A stretch of DNA of 64,000 bases from Oceanobacter sp045430275 (GCA_045430275.1 JAILXU010000001.1:1-64000), one strand, 5' to 3'. Positions 43,656 through 53,459 are shown, counted from the stretch's first letter. Numbers and translations: made by a program. The notes: a model not told the origin generated them from the letters alone.

Positions 43656-44093
43656 TTATCCTTGCCAGCATTTTGCTACCGTGCCGGTAACGGAACTCCC
43701 AGATGCCGAGGAGGCCTCCAGACCTTTCTGGTGGGTGTTGTTGTAGGTCAGTACGCCGCAGGCCCAGTCAGGCTGGTTACTGGTTGGAGACGCCTTGAGA
43801 GTGTAAGAGTGGTCTTTCAGTACGCTGGTGATGGTGTAGAAATCTGCAGTCCGGGTGATGCAGTTGTGCTTGAAAGCAACGGCGCTGGTGTATTTGCTGC
43901 TGCCCGCATAACGGCGCTCCAGAGTATGAGAGAGTTCAATCAGGCAGGCCTGAGCGTCAATGCGTTGTGTGCGTATGACGTAGTTGCGGTAGCTGGGAAG
44001 TGCCATGGAAAAGATGATTCCAACAATGGCGATGACCACCATCAGCTCCATCAGGGTGACGCCAGCTTGAAAGTGCTTGTTTATATTAGTCAT
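43656..44093 (-). CDS. pilE: type IV minor pilin PilE
   Basis: This 145-residue prepilin has the processing site and helix GVTLMELMVVIAIVGIIFSM (residues 11-30), with the invariant Glu five after the cleavage Gly. C-terminal Cys residues (about 75, 110 and 142) suggest disulfides. It is the last gene of the minor pilin operon and overlaps the pilY1-like gene by eight bases. Minor pilins prime assembly of the pilus tip. Confidence 0.9.
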   Translation of the reverse strand: MTNINKHFQAGVTLMELMVVIAIVGIIFSMALPSYRNYVIRTQRIDAQACLIELSHTLERRYAGSSKYTSAVAFKHNCITRTADFYTITSVLKDHSYTLKASPTSNQPDWACGVLTYNNTHQKGLEASSASGSSVTGTVAKCWQG

Positions 44094-46884
44094 CGGTGAG
44101 TTCTCGCCAGTCAATAATGCCTTGATTGCTGCGGGTGAACTGGAATGGGTCATCCAGCCCGAGTCGGGTTTTGCCATCGCTCTGGCTGCTGTTTCGTTCA
44201 CTGTGCCCTTGTACTGTTGTCTCACCATTCAGGCTGATGACGGTTGGCTTGAACGCCAGTCCTGTACCAATTTTGACGTTATCCACCACCGGGTTTTTCA
44301 GTCGCAATGTATTGACGGGGAAGAAGCCATCACCCAGTTGATAGAGGTAATACAGTGCATCACACGATGACGTTCGTTCTTGTTGGACGGGCAGAAAGAT
44401 AACGCTTTCGGCAATTTCAACCTGATCGGTGATGGTGGTGCTAGCAGCCAGTTTCTGGATATGCTCGCTTTTGGGTGAGGAGTAATCACTTTCAGCCTGG
44501 TAGCTCCCGGATTCCCAGTAACCTGAGCCGCTGACATAACTGGTCCAGCGTGACTCCCAGGAAGCACCTTCCGGGCGAGCAAAGACCTTGAGGCGTTTCT
44601 CGGTCTGCACCGTGACAAAATCTTCGCCTCCGAGTGTGGCTGTTTGGGTAAACAGTACCGGGTCAGAGACATCGGACAGGGTGCCAACATTTCCCACTTT
44701 GGTCAGTCTGAGAGACGAAACCAGTGAGCTGGATTTAACCAATGGCGCTTCATAGGCATTGCCGCTGGAATCGCCAAAATACAGAGTGATATTCTGTTCG
44801 CGAGTACTGCCATCCAGATCAAAACTCTGGTGCAGCGTGGGCGCGGAAGTGATTTCTCCGACCTTGGAGGCCAGATTGTAAATGCTCTCTGTGTAACCGT
44901 TATAGGCTAATGAACGAACTACAATGTTGGTCTTGTTGGTGACATACAGAGTGTAATAAGTAGAACCCGCTTTAAAGGTAACGGGCTGTGAGGCATTACT
45001 GCCCGGCGTCTGATCCAGCCAGCTCTGTTTTTTCAACTTGCCATCTGTACCGACACGCAAAGCATAGTGCAGGCCCCCGGATTGAGCGCTGCCGACCACG
45101 TAACTGATGGAACTGGAGCCGTCGATGGTCGATATCTGACCGTGCATTGGGTGGGTTTTGTAAAACGTATCGTAGTTCTTCAATTGTGCAATCAGGGGGC
45201 GCGGGATATAGCCCCATTTGATATCACCACTTTTCTTGTCGACACCGTAGGCAAAACCATCGTCGGAGTGGAATACAACAATGCCAGCCGATTCAACAAT
45301 GACCGGGCGGGTTTTGTAAGGAGGCCCCATCATGTTGCTGGCGTCTCGTCCGGCGAGGTATTGGCCAGAGCTGAAATTGGGGTTGATGGTGTAAGCAATG
45401 ATGTCCGTATGCGACAGTGTGCTGCTCTGAAACGCGCTGCTGTCCATGTCTCTCATGCGCTTGAGGGCACCGGATGCATCGGTTGAAAATAATCTCGAAC
45501 GTCGCTCCCAAACCAGCATCTCCTCGTTGGCATCCCAGCTGGGTGTAGCGCTGGTTTTGCCCGTCTCGGAGAGTGGAAAGGCCATTAAATGCCCTGTCAC
45601 TCCGGTGCCGCCATCTGCAGAGGTATTGTCTGTTTGGTAGGAAATGTACACCAGGTCGCCACTGTTGGCGTTGCGGGGAGCGGCCGGTGCTGCGAGGCTG
45701 TAAAATCCTTCTTTAACGATGGCTTCAACAACGGTTCCGCTGTCGTAGAGGCTTTCAAACATTCGGGTTGGTTGGTATTCAAATTCCACTCCTGCATTGT
45801 TCGCAACCGAGATATTTTGGGCAACGGCTTCGCCAATAAACACCGTTTTGGAGTTGGCCTTGATCGAAAAAGAGCCCTGATCGACATAGACCCCGGCTGA
45901 CACCTGAATACGGTCACCAAAGTGCAGGCTGCCGGTGTGAACATAAAAATTCAAACGCTCGGGATATTGAGTATTTGAACGGCCAGACGGGTTGCCGGGA
46001 TTGCATTTCTCAACGTTGATGCAAGCGCCATTACCTTTGAAGCGGGAACCGCCACCGTCGTAAATATGGATTTTGGCAACACCACTGCCATCGCCAAGGG
46101 GGACGCCGTTATCATCTTTGATTTTGACTTCCAGAATGGCATTGTCATCCCACTCAAATTCATCAATAAAATAGGTGCCCGGTTCAAAAATTACCCGACG
46201 GGTATGGCCCACGGAAAGTTTATTGAATATATAAGGATTTGCATGTTGATCGTAGGAAAAATAAAGATCGTACGGACTGTCTGCATTAGCCTGAATCAGA
46301 TCCCAATCATTAAATTGGCTGTTGGACATAAGCAGGTAAGGTTGTGAGTTGTCCGTCAATACTGGAAATGTCATACCCATATAGCTGGCATCGCAATAAT
46401 TCTTGTTACGTCCCTTGCAGTATTCATCCTTGCCCGGGTGTGAAGAATCGGTCTCGGTTGGTTCATAAGTACGATCATGTACCTGAGTGCGAGCATTGCT
46501 ATTGGACATCCTGATATCCCGGGTTGTCCGGGATTTCTGAAATGTTGGTAACGTCAACTTACCCACGGTTGTATCACTGGCACTCAGCCCACAGTCGCTT
46601 TTCTTAGGAGGGTAATAACCACTGAGTCCGACATTGATTGTAGTGCTGCCCTTGAAGCTGACATTACAGACATCGTTTTTTGAGCCGAAATAACTGGGGT
46701 TACCATCATTGATTTCAAACTTCCCGCCCTCCAGAACCGCAAAAACACCAGGGGCAAGGCCACTGGCTTCCTGATACAAATCACAGGCTCCGGCATGGGC
46801 CAGAGGGCTGACTAACAGACTGGTGGATAACAGACAGGAAAGCGTAACCAGTGTGCTCCGAACGGAGTGTATAAATGTAGGCAT
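44086..46884 (-). CDS. pilY1: divergent PilY1-like pilus tip protein
   Basis: This 932-residue secreted protein has a signal peptide (about residues 1-31). The C-terminal half (about 400-900) resembles the PilY1 beta-propeller: VFHSDDGFAYGVDKKSGDIK and WGYIPRPLI are typical. The family's calcium loop near DLDGDG is here SFDLDGSTREQNITLYFGDS, lacking the usual second Asp run. The N-terminal half has no von Willebrand domain. Instead, around 230-360 it carries a repeated strand region (GTYFIDEFEWDD, GVYVDQGSFSIK, TVFIGEAVAQN) that resembles a solenoid or adhesin. It sits where pilY1 sits in minor pilin operons. Confidence 0.7.
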   Translation of the reverse strand: MPTFIHSVRSTLVTLSCLLSTSLLVSPLAHAGACDLYQEASGLAPGVFAVLEGGKFEINDGNPSYFGSKNDVCNVSFKGSTTINVGLSGYYPPKKSDCGLSASDTTVGKLTLPTFQKSRTTRDIRMSNSNARTQVHDRTYEPTETDSSHPGKDEYCKGRNKNYCDASYMGMTFPVLTDNSQPYLLMSNSQFNDWDLIQANADSPYDLYFSYDQHANPYIFNKLSVGHTRRVIFEPGTYFIDEFEWDDNAILEVKIKDDNGVPLGDGSGVAKIHIYDGGGSRFKGNGACINVEKCNPGNPSGRSNTQYPERLNFYVHTGSLHFGDRIQVSAGVYVDQGSFSIKANSKTVFIGEAVAQNISVANNAGVEFEYQPTRMFESLYDSGTVVEAIVKEGFYSLAAPAAPRNANSGDLVYISYQTDNTSADGGTGVTGHLMAFPLSETGKTSATPSWDANEEMLVWERRSRLFSTDASGALKRMRDMDSSAFQSSTLSHTDIIAYTINPNFSSGQYLAGRDASNMMGPPYKTRPVIVESAGIVVFHSDDGFAYGVDKKSGDIKWGYIPRPLIAQLKNYDTFYKTHPMHGQISTIDGSSSISYVVGSAQSGGLHYALRVGTDGKLKKQSWLDQTPGSNASQPVTFKAGSTYYTLYVTNKTNIVVRSLAYNGYTESIYNLASKVGEITSAPTLHQSFDLDGSTREQNITLYFGDSSGNAYEAPLVKSSSLVSSLRLTKVGNVGTLSDVSDPVLFTQTATLGGEDFVTVQTEKRLKVFARPEGASWESRWTSYVSGSGYWESGSYQAESDYSSPKSEHIQKLAASTTITDQVEIAESVIFLPVQQERTSSCDALYYLYQLGDGFFPVNTLRLKNPVVDNVKIGTGLAFKPTVISLNGETTVQGHSERNSSQSDGKTRLGLDDPFQFTRSNQGIIDWRELTDD

Positions 46885-46897
46885 GGACGTTCCTTGA

Positions 46898-47518
46898 TCA
46901 CATCAGGGCGTTAAAAGTGGCTTGCAGTCGAACCCGGGTATTGGGCTGGGAGCCATAGCCAACAACAGTGATGGTAAATTTCTCGGTCTGGAGGGGCTTT
47001 CCAATACTGCCGATGCTGTTGGAATAGCCTTCCGGGGCGGTATTGGCGTAACACGGACTGCCTTTGTTGTGCTCATTGTCGTAGCCGACCATAAATCGGG
47101 GTTTCTGGTGCAGAGACAATCCCTGCATGGGTTGGTAGGCATCCGCCGGGATTTCAATGGAATCGGATGCAGTCCATTTGGCCTGGCTGTTGAGCCAGGG
47201 TGTTGAGGTTGTGCAGGAGGTTTTGCCTCCCTGACCGGCACTGGCATTCAGGGTTTTATAGAGTCCGGGCGTGGTGCCAAACAGGGTTTTGTGTTCTCCG
47301 CTGGCAGCCAGTTTATTGACGTAGCCCTGAGCGTATTGCAAGGCATGTTCAGCAGCCTGAAAGGCTTTGGCACGGTCGGCCATGTTACTGGCCATGCGCA
47401 ACTCCAGCGTACTGGTTTGTGTGCCGGATAACCCCAGCATGGTCAGCGCCAGTAGGAGAATCATACTGACGATCAGTGCTGACCCCCGATGACGCTGAAT
47501 GCGATGATCGAGTTTCAT
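46898..47518 (-). CDS. pilX: type IV minor pilin PilX
   Basis: This 206-residue protein has the PilX-type N-terminus: RGSALIVSMILLLALTMLGL, then RMASNMADRAKAFQAAEHAL. It lacks a glutamate at position five after the cleavage site, typical of PilX/GspK proteins that cap the tip. It overlaps pilW by four bases and precedes the pilY1-like gene by about 13 bases. Confidence 0.9.
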   Translation of the reverse strand: MKLDHRIQRHRGSALIVSMILLLALTMLGLSGTQTSTLELRMASNMADRAKAFQAAEHALQYAQGYVNKLAASGEHKTLFGTTPGLYKTLNASAGQGGKTSCTTSTPWLNSQAKWTASDSIEIPADAYQPMQGLSLHQKPRFMVGYDNEHNKGSPCYANTAPEGYSNSIGSIGKPLQTEKFTITVVGYGSQPNTRVRLQATFNALM

Positions 47519-48522
47519 TGCAGACGACCTCGAATGGCAGTGACAAAGGTGGTGGTGCGGTAGATCTTGCGATCTTCCGGGGTAATGGTTTGCTGATTAA
47601 ATTCATACTGGTTGGGAGTATCGAGCAGGTTGTCTTCCAGGCTACTGGCCAGCAGGCTGGTACGAACCGAGATGACCTTGTTCCAGTCTTTGATGTCACT
47701 TGCTTTGTAGTACCCATTGGGATAGCCGTTGTTGTCCCGATCTTCGGCAAAGGTCAATTGCATATCGTGTACGCCATCGACAATTTCAATGGATTGGCTG
47801 GTGCCGTTTTCATTGGAAAATTTGAACAGTGCCGGTTGGCCGGAGGCACCTTTACCGATGTAATAGGCGGCGGTTCTGGCCTTGATGACCGACGCGCCTG
47901 CGCTGTAGGACCGCTGGAATTTTTTACTGGTATTACCCGGGTGGGTTTTTTGGCCGGTGTTATGAACCACATTGCCATTGGCGCTGGTGTAGTTGGTCAC
48001 CTGAAAGATGGAAGCGCTGCGGCAGTCGGTAATCACAACAATGTCACCGGTTTTAAAAGGGGCGGGGTTCATTACGGTGGTTTTCAGTACGGCCGAGCTG
48101 TTGTTCATCTCGCTTTCAAGTCTGGCCCCTGTGCCATAGCTGCCACGGACAACCAGAACGTCTGTGCCAGACAATGCCTTGCCCTGTAATTCTTTTGGCA
48201 ATTCTGAACCGTCGTCATAGCCCGTAATTACCTGAGTGTAATTGAATTCAAAACTGCTCTGATCCTTGAGCAGGTTTTCGACCTGATTGGGGCTGCAGGA
48301 AAACCCTGACCCGGCCATTCGCCCTTCCCGATTCAGGTAATCACTGGCGATACGCAGGTTTTCCTGAACCTGGGCGATGCCTTCACTGGTGCGGTGGATA
48401 CGCTGGTTGCTGATGTAAACCGAGAAAGCCCCGGACAGCAGGATCAGATTCAGCGTCATGGCAATCATCAACTCGACCAGTGTGACGCCGAGCTGGTGGC
48501 GATGGCTGGGAAGTCTGTTCAC
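47515..48522 (-). CDS. pilW: type IV minor pilin PilW
   Basis: This 335-residue prepilin begins with HQLGVTLVELMIAMTLNLIL, with the Gly cleavage site and Glu5. A long C-terminal globular domain covers 60-335, as in PilW. It overlaps both pilV and pilX by four bases. With PilV and PilX it forms part of the initiation complex of the pilus tip. Confidence 0.92.
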   Translation of the reverse strand: MNRLPSHRHQLGVTLVELMIAMTLNLILLSGAFSVYISNQRIHRTSEGIAQVQENLRIASDYLNREGRMAGSGFSCSPNQVENLLKDQSSFEFNYTQVITGYDDGSELPKELQGKALSGTDVLVVRGSYGTGARLESEMNNSSAVLKTTVMNPAPFKTGDIVVITDCRSASIFQVTNYTSANGNVVHNTGQKTHPGNTSKKFQRSYSAGASVIKARTAAYYIGKGASGQPALFKFSNENGTSQSIEIVDGVHDMQLTFAEDRDNNGYPNGYYKASDIKDWNKVISVRTSLLASSLEDNLLDTPNQYEFNQQTITPEDRKIYRTTTFVTAIRGRLQ

Positions 48523-48986
48523 AGGCTACTGACCAGTTGCAGGGTGAGTTGTTTGTCTTTGTCGTCGATAGCACCGTCTTCGTTGGTATCGGTGTTGATC
48601 GAGACATCAAACCACTGCACCTGGATTGTGCAAGATTGCTGATTGACGCATTCAATGGCTCCCTTGCCTTTGGGCAGATTGTTCTGGAGTAACGTCAGCC
48701 AGTCATTCAGGTCCACAGAAGCCATGTTGTTTTCGGCAGCGGCTGGAATCTTGCCATTGATCTCATGGTTATATTTCCCCTGGTTGGCCAGACTGCGATT
48801 TGCGCGCAAACGATCCAGAATGTCATAGGATGAAATGGCGGCTTGTGAGCGCAAATAGGCTCCCTGGTTGCTACTCAGAGCCTTTCCCTGAAGACTCGCC
48901 ATACCCAGTAACCCCAATGACATCAGTAGCAATGACATCATGACTTCGGTGAGGGTGATGCCGCGTTGTGAGCGCCTGCTGATCAT
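48519..48986 (-). CDS. pilV: type IV minor pilin PilV
   Basis: This 155-residue prepilin starts MISRRSQRGITLTEVMMSLL, with cleavage after the Gly and the Glu five residues on. The GMASLQGKALSSNQGAYLRS segment is typical of PilV. ATG 48986 overlaps the fimT stop by four bases. It contains two Cys residues near 118 and 123. Confidence 0.92.
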   Translation of the reverse strand: MISRRSQRGITLTEVMMSLLLMSLGLLGMASLQGKALSSNQGAYLRSQAAISSYDILDRLRANRSLANQGKYNHEINGKIPAAAENNMASVDLNDWLTLLQNNLPKGKGAIECVNQQSCTIQVQWFDVSINTDTNEDGAIDDKDKQLTLQLVSSL

Positions 48987-49570
48987 GAGCAGTGCTCTTT
49001 GGTTTTTTGAGTGACGTTGATGCGTCCCCCCGCTGAAATGGCAAGCGTGCGGGCGTTGTTGACAGGCATGCCGGTGTGGCAAAGGGTCAAGGTGCCGGAA
49101 TCACTTCGAAGCGTGCTGTCCGCCTTGTAGCGAATGGTGTTGTTAAACTCGGTGGAAGCACGAACCACAAAGTTATCTCCGAAGGCATCGGCGACACTGA
49201 ACACCGGTTCCGAGTCGTCCTGAGCGAGTTTGCCATCGCCATTGTTGTCGGCAAAAGCGATCCAGCCGGATTTCCAGTCGTCGGTATTGCAGCTTGTGCC
49301 GTCGGAACTGGGACACAAAACAGTTTGGGTGTTGCGTTTTACGGCTTCGATACGCAATTGATTGATCTCTCCCAGAAGATGATTGCTTCGGGAAGTCAGC
49401 TCAGTGCGAGAGAGAAAAGTACCCAGATAGGGAGTGCCAACCGAGAGGATAATGGCCATAACGGCGAGGGTGACCATCAACTCAATCAGTGTGAAACCGG
49501 ATGGTTTGCGAGAGAAAAGTTCTACATTGCGTGTTTTGTGGTGTCCATTTGTGAATTTGTCTACACACAT
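48983..49570 (-). CDS. fimT: GspH/FimT family pseudopilin
   Basis: This prepilin of up to 195 residues has cleavage and helix PSGFTLIELMVTLAVMAIIL at about 23-42, followed by the GspH/FimT domain (RSNHLLGEINQLRIEAVKRN, and late FNNTIRYKADSTLRSDSG). The N-terminal leader of about 24 residues is long and a later start is possible. It is the first gene of the minor pilin operon fimT-pilV-pilW-pilX-pilY1-pilE. Confidence 0.9.
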   Translation of the reverse strand: MCVDKFTNGHHKTRNVELFSRKPSGFTLIELMVTLAVMAIILSVGTPYLGTFLSRTELTSRSNHLLGEINQLRIEAVKRNTQTVLCPSSDGTSCNTDDWKSGWIAFADNNGDGKLAQDDSEPVFSVADAFGDNFVVRASTEFNNTIRYKADSTLRSDSGTLTLCHTGMPVNNARTLAISAGGRINVTQKTKEHCS

Positions 49571-49658
49571 ATGCTTTCTAGTCCATTAGCTGTTCTTTTT
49601 GGGAATTTATCTGGTTTGGATCATATATGACCTTTCATATTATTGATAATGTTTAAAT

Positions 49659-49675
49659 TGTTACATTGTGTAACA
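49659..49675. promoter_or_regulatory. palindrome between minor pilin and type II secretion operons
   Basis: TGTTACA-TTG-TGTAACA has perfect 7-base arms and lies in the AT-rich 227-base divergent gap between fimT and gspN. Its position suits control of either operon. No known regulator was matched by eye. Confidence 0.5.
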
Positions 49676-49797
49676 TTTTGACCGTGTTGGGAAAGTCGGC
49701 AATGAAGAATGGGGTTGTTACGGCTCTGTCACATACTGGCTTTAGACTTTCGCCACTCGTGTCTAGAATACGAGTCCATTTTTTGAATAGTTAAGTC

Positions 49798-50565
49798 GTG
49801 ATCATGCTCTCAGCCTTATCCGCCGCTCGTTGGTATCTTCTGTTCGGCTTTTTTGCCTTTCTGATTTTTCTGGTCGTGAATACGCCGCTTCACTTTGTCT
49901 GGCAACAGGCTCAGCCACACCTGGGACGTTTACCGATTGAGGTGAATCAGGTCAGTGGCACGCTTTGGGAAGCGGACTTTCAAATTCAGGATCGTCAATT
50001 GGGAACGCTGGACGGGCATTGGACGTTGCAACCGGCTTCTTTGTTGAGTGCGTCTCCCACCCTGGATGTCACCCTGGAAGGAGAGGCGATTCGATTTGAA
50101 GGCATGGTGACGGTGGAACCGAATCAGCAGCTTCGGATTCAGAACGGCTCGGCGTTTATTGATAGCCGTGTGGCAGCCCCGATGCTGAAACAGGCGCGGG
50201 CCAAACTTCAGGGTGATATTCAGGCGAGTAATTTGAACCTGGTGCTGAATCCTCAATCGAAGCAGGTGCTTAATGCCGCAGGCAACCTCGTTTTTAGCGG
50301 TGGTGATGCGTCATTTCGGGTGCAGGGGAAAATGGTGGATGTGGAATTGCCCATGATGGTTGGCAAGCTGGCAATGGATGGCCCTAAAACCACGTTGCAA
50401 GTGACGACGGCTGATCAGGAAGGTCTGGCAGAGGTATTTTTAAACCCGGATGGATGGGGAGGCGTTGCGGTGAAGCGTCGCTTCCTTGATGTCATTGGGC
50501 AGCCCTGGAAGGCCAGCAGCAGTGCCGACACCGTTATCTTTGAAGTGTCGCAGAAGTTTCTATAA
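49798..50565 (+). CDS. gspN: type II secretion system protein N
   Basis: This 255-residue GspN-like protein has one N-terminal membrane helix (ARWYLLFGFFAFLIFLVVNT) followed by the periplasmic domain with PIEVNQVSGTLWEADFQIQD and an LDGHWTLQPASLL strand. GspN is an accessory subunit with an unclear role near the outer-membrane secretin. It may start at GTG 49798 or ATG 49804. It precedes gspC by 28 bases. Confidence 0.88.
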   Translation: MIMLSALSAARWYLLFGFFAFLIFLVVNTPLHFVWQQAQPHLGRLPIEVNQVSGTLWEADFQIQDRQLGTLDGHWTLQPASLLSASPTLDVTLEGEAIRFEGMVTVEPNQQLRIQNGSAFIDSRVAAPMLKQARAKLQGDIQASNLNLVLNPQSKQVLNAAGNLVFSGGDASFRVQGKMVDVELPMMVGKLAMDGPKTTLQVTTADQEGLAEVFLNPDGWGGVAVKRRFLDVIGQPWKASSSADTVIFEVSQKFL

Positions 50566-50593
50566 CCTTGGCGCCCACTTGAGAGACTGAATT

Positions 50594-51478
50594 GTGGATG
50601 TAAATGTGAGTGAGTTGGCCATCTGGCAGAAATGGACTCTGGTTCTGGGTAAGTCAGTGCTGACTCTGTTGATCACGTATCAAATGGCTGTTGTTAGCTG
50701 GATGGTGATCGCCCCGGCACCTGTGGTGCTCAAGGCACCCTCCAAAGGGCAACAGAATCAGCCAGCAGCCGCGGTCAGTGGCACGGCCCGTCATCACCTG
50801 TTTGGTATTGCTTCCAACCAGCCTGCCCCGAAACCCAAACCGCAACAGGTGGACGCTCCGGTAACGCGGTTGCGCTTGTCTTTACTGGGTGTCACCGAAT
50901 CCAGCACCCCGGAATATTCCAGTGCCATTATCGCCCAGCAGGGGCGTGCGGGAGAGTTTTTCCGTATCGGTGATACGGTGCAAGGGCGAACGGTTTTGCA
51001 AGCGGTGTATCAGGATCGGGTGATGCTGGACACTTCTGGCAAGCTGGAAGTGTTGAAGTTTGACGAAACCAAAAACGCAGGTGTGTCGGCTCAGGCTGTT
51101 TCTCAGCGTCCATCACGTTCTTCGACCAGCCGCAGCTCGTCTCGTGGCTCGTTAAAAGATCGCTTTTCCAAAGTTCGCAGCGCATCCGAAGCGGTGGATG
51201 TGGTGACATCCGAAGTGGGAGATGACCCCCTTAAAGCGCTGAATCGCATGGGTCTTGAACCCCAAGGCGGCGGCTCCGGGTATCGGGTGTCTGCTCGTTC
51301 TCCTCTGAAACAGTTTCAGTTAAAGACCGGCGATGTGGTGTTGTCCCTGAATGGTCAGACGCTGGGTGACCCCTCGTCAGACCAGTCGTTATTAAGCAGC
51401 CTGGGCAGCGCGGATGAAGTTCGAATTGAAGTACAACGCGGTAACCGCCGCTTTACAGTGAATCACAGACTGGATTAA
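50594..51478 (+). CDS. gspC: type II secretion system protein C
   Basis: This 294-residue GspC has one membrane helix (about residues 18-40) and the HR domain (RLRLSLLGVTESSTPEYSSA) that contacts GspD. A Ser/Arg-rich linker at about 170-195 is followed by a C-terminal PDZ domain (about 200-294) ending LKQFQLKTGDVVLSLNGQTL. It starts with GTG and overlaps gspD by one base as TAATG. It links the inner-membrane platform to the secretin. Confidence 0.95.
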   Translation: MDVNVSELAIWQKWTLVLGKSVLTLLITYQMAVVSWMVIAPAPVVLKAPSKGQQNQPAAAVSGTARHHLFGIASNQPAPKPKPQQVDAPVTRLRLSLLGVTESSTPEYSSAIIAQQGRAGEFFRIGDTVQGRTVLQAVYQDRVMLDTSGKLEVLKFDETKNAGVSAQAVSQRPSRSSTSRSSSRGSLKDRFSKVRSASEAVDVVTSEVGDDPLKALNRMGLEPQGGGSGYRVSARSPLKQFQLKTGDVVLSLNGQTLGDPSSDQSLLSSLGSADEVRIEVQRGNRRFTVNHRLD

Positions 51479-53391
51479 TGGATATGGGTGTTATCAAACG
51501 CTGGGCTTTGGTGGCCTGTGTGTTGCTGAGCAATATGGTCACCGCTCAGGAAAGCTGGCAAATCAACCTGAAAAATGCGGATATCAGCGCTTTTATCAGT
51601 CAGGTGGCGGATATTACAGGCAAGAGCTTTGTGGTTGACCCCAGAGTCAAAGGCAAGGTCAATGTCTTGTCGAATGGGGCCATGAATGACAAAGCCGTCT
51701 ATGAGCTGTTTCTGTCTGTTTTGCAGGTGCATGGTTACGCCGCAGTGCCGTCTGGTGATGTCGTGTTGGTCTTGCAGCAGAATGAGGTTAAACAGGCGGG
51801 TCGAAGCCTGACCACACGCGCCAGTCGTGACAGCCAGGAAGTGCTGACCAAGGTGATCCCGATTCAGAACACACCCGCGCTGGATCTGGTGCCGATTCTG
51901 CGGCCTCTGGTTGCCAAGTACGGCCATCTGGCAGGCGTCAAATCTGCCAATGCCCTGATCATTTCCGATCACGCCAACAACATTAACCGCATTGAACAGA
52001 TCATCCACCGCCTGGATAAGACCGGCAACGAAGAGCTGGAAGTGATCCAGTTGAAAGAAGCCTGGGTGGGCAACGTCGTGACCATGTTGCAAAGCCTTGA
52101 TCCGGCGAAGGTCTCCAAGGGCGGCGGTAAAAATCAGTCGGTCACCAGCGGCAGTATTCGGGTGGTGGCGGACGAGCGCAGCAATCGCCTGATCATCAAG
52201 GGTGAGAAAAACGCGCGTGAGCGTATTCGTCGTTTGATCGAGCAACTGGATCAGCCCTCTTATTTCAGCGGCAGCGCGCAAGTTATTCGCTTGCAGTACG
52301 CCGATGCCAAAAAGCTGGCCGATTTGCTGAAGAATCTGATGAACGGGGCTTCCAGCAGTGGCGGCAAAGATGCCAAGCAGGTTAAGGGCGAAGTGGGCAT
52401 TCACGCCGATGAAGAACTGAATGCTCTGGTAGTGCGTGCCGAGCCATCGCTGATGAAAGAAATCAACGAACTGGTGGCGTCGCTGGATGTGCGTCGTGCC
52501 CAGGTTCTGATCGAGTCGGCCATTGTGGAAGTGACCGGTGGCGTAAACGATGCTCTGGGCGTTCAGTGGGCAATCATGGATCAGGATAATCCCATTTCAG
52601 CGACCAACTTTTCAGACGCTGGGCCTTCGATTTCCAGCATTGCAGCGGGGCTGGTGAGTAACAATCCATCAACCGGGCTGATTGGCAATGGCCTGACCAT
52701 TGGTGCGTACAAAGAGCGTAATGGCAGCCCGGATTTTGGTGCAGTACTGCAAGCGATTGAAAGTGTCAGCAACACCAATTTGCTGTCTACGCCCAGCATC
52801 ATGACCATGGATAACCAGGAAGCCGAGATTATTGTGGGTCAGAATGTGCCCTTTATCACCGGCTCTACGGCTTCCAGCAGCAACAGCAATCCGTTCAACA
52901 CCATCAAGCGTGAAGACGTGGGTGTAACACTGAAAGTGAAGCCGCACATTCACGATGGTCAGGACATTCGTCTGGAAGTCGAAGCCAGCGCCGAATCGGT
53001 TTCTTCCACCACGGTTGAAGGCAGCTCTGATCTGATTACCAACAAGCGCTCCATCAAAACCATGATTCTGACCGGTAACGAAGAGACCGTGGTTCTGGGT
53101 GGCCTGATTCGTGACGACGTGATTGAGACCGAAAGCAAGGTGCCATTACTGGGTGATATTCCACTGCTGGGTGCCCTGTTCCGCTCATCCAAGACCGAGA
53201 AGGTCAAGAGCAACCTGATGGTGTTCCTGCGCCCGACGATTGTGAACAGCGGTGAAGTATCGCGTCGTGTGACACACGATAAATACAACGGTTTGTGGGA
53301 GTTCTCGCTGTCCAATGAGCTGGGTGTGGATGACGTTAACTCGCACATGAACCAGTTATTCCAGGGCTTGCCGGTTAACCGTGAAGAATAA
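51478..53391 (+). CDS. gspD: type II secretion system secretin GspD
   Basis: This 637-residue secretin has a signal peptide (about 1-23), N0 to N3 domains (about 25-340) and the C-terminal secretin channel with the VPFITGSTASSSNSNPF segment and VPLLGDIPLLGALFR near the end. It forms the outer-membrane pore of the type II system. The remaining gsp genes are not in this window. A strong terminator follows, so gspN-C-D form a complete transcription unit. Confidence 0.97.
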   Translation: MDMGVIKRWALVACVLLSNMVTAQESWQINLKNADISAFISQVADITGKSFVVDPRVKGKVNVLSNGAMNDKAVYELFLSVLQVHGYAAVPSGDVVLVLQQNEVKQAGRSLTTRASRDSQEVLTKVIPIQNTPALDLVPILRPLVAKYGHLAGVKSANALIISDHANNINRIEQIIHRLDKTGNEELEVIQLKEAWVGNVVTMLQSLDPAKVSKGGGKNQSVTSGSIRVVADERSNRLIIKGEKNARERIRRLIEQLDQPSYFSGSAQVIRLQYADAKKLADLLKNLMNGASSSGGKDAKQVKGEVGIHADEELNALVVRAEPSLMKEINELVASLDVRRAQVLIESAIVEVTGGVNDALGVQWAIMDQDNPISATNFSDAGPSISSIAAGLVSNNPSTGLIGNGLTIGAYKERNGSPDFGAVLQAIESVSNTNLLSTPSIMTMDNQEAEIIVGQNVPFITGSTASSSNSNPFNTIKREDVGVTLKVKPHIHDGQDIRLEVEASAESVSSTTVEGSSDLITNKRSIKTMILTGNEETVVLGGLIRDDVIETESKVPLLGDIPLLGALFRSSKTEKVKSNLMVFLRPTIVNSGEVSRRVTHDKYNGLWEFSLSNELGVDDVNSHMNQLFQGLPVNREE

Positions 53392-53420
53392 CGCCCTGCA
53401 GTAACAGGTGTATCCTGAAT

Positions 53421-53459
53421 AAAAAATGCCTCCCGATGTGCGTCGGTGAGGCATTTTTT
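53421..53459 (+). terminator. gspD intrinsic terminator
   Basis: AAAAAATGCCTC (53421-53432) and GAGGCATTTTTT (53448-53459) form the stem, with a CCG/CGG inner pair and a U-run. It lies 30 bases after gspD. Confidence 0.88.
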
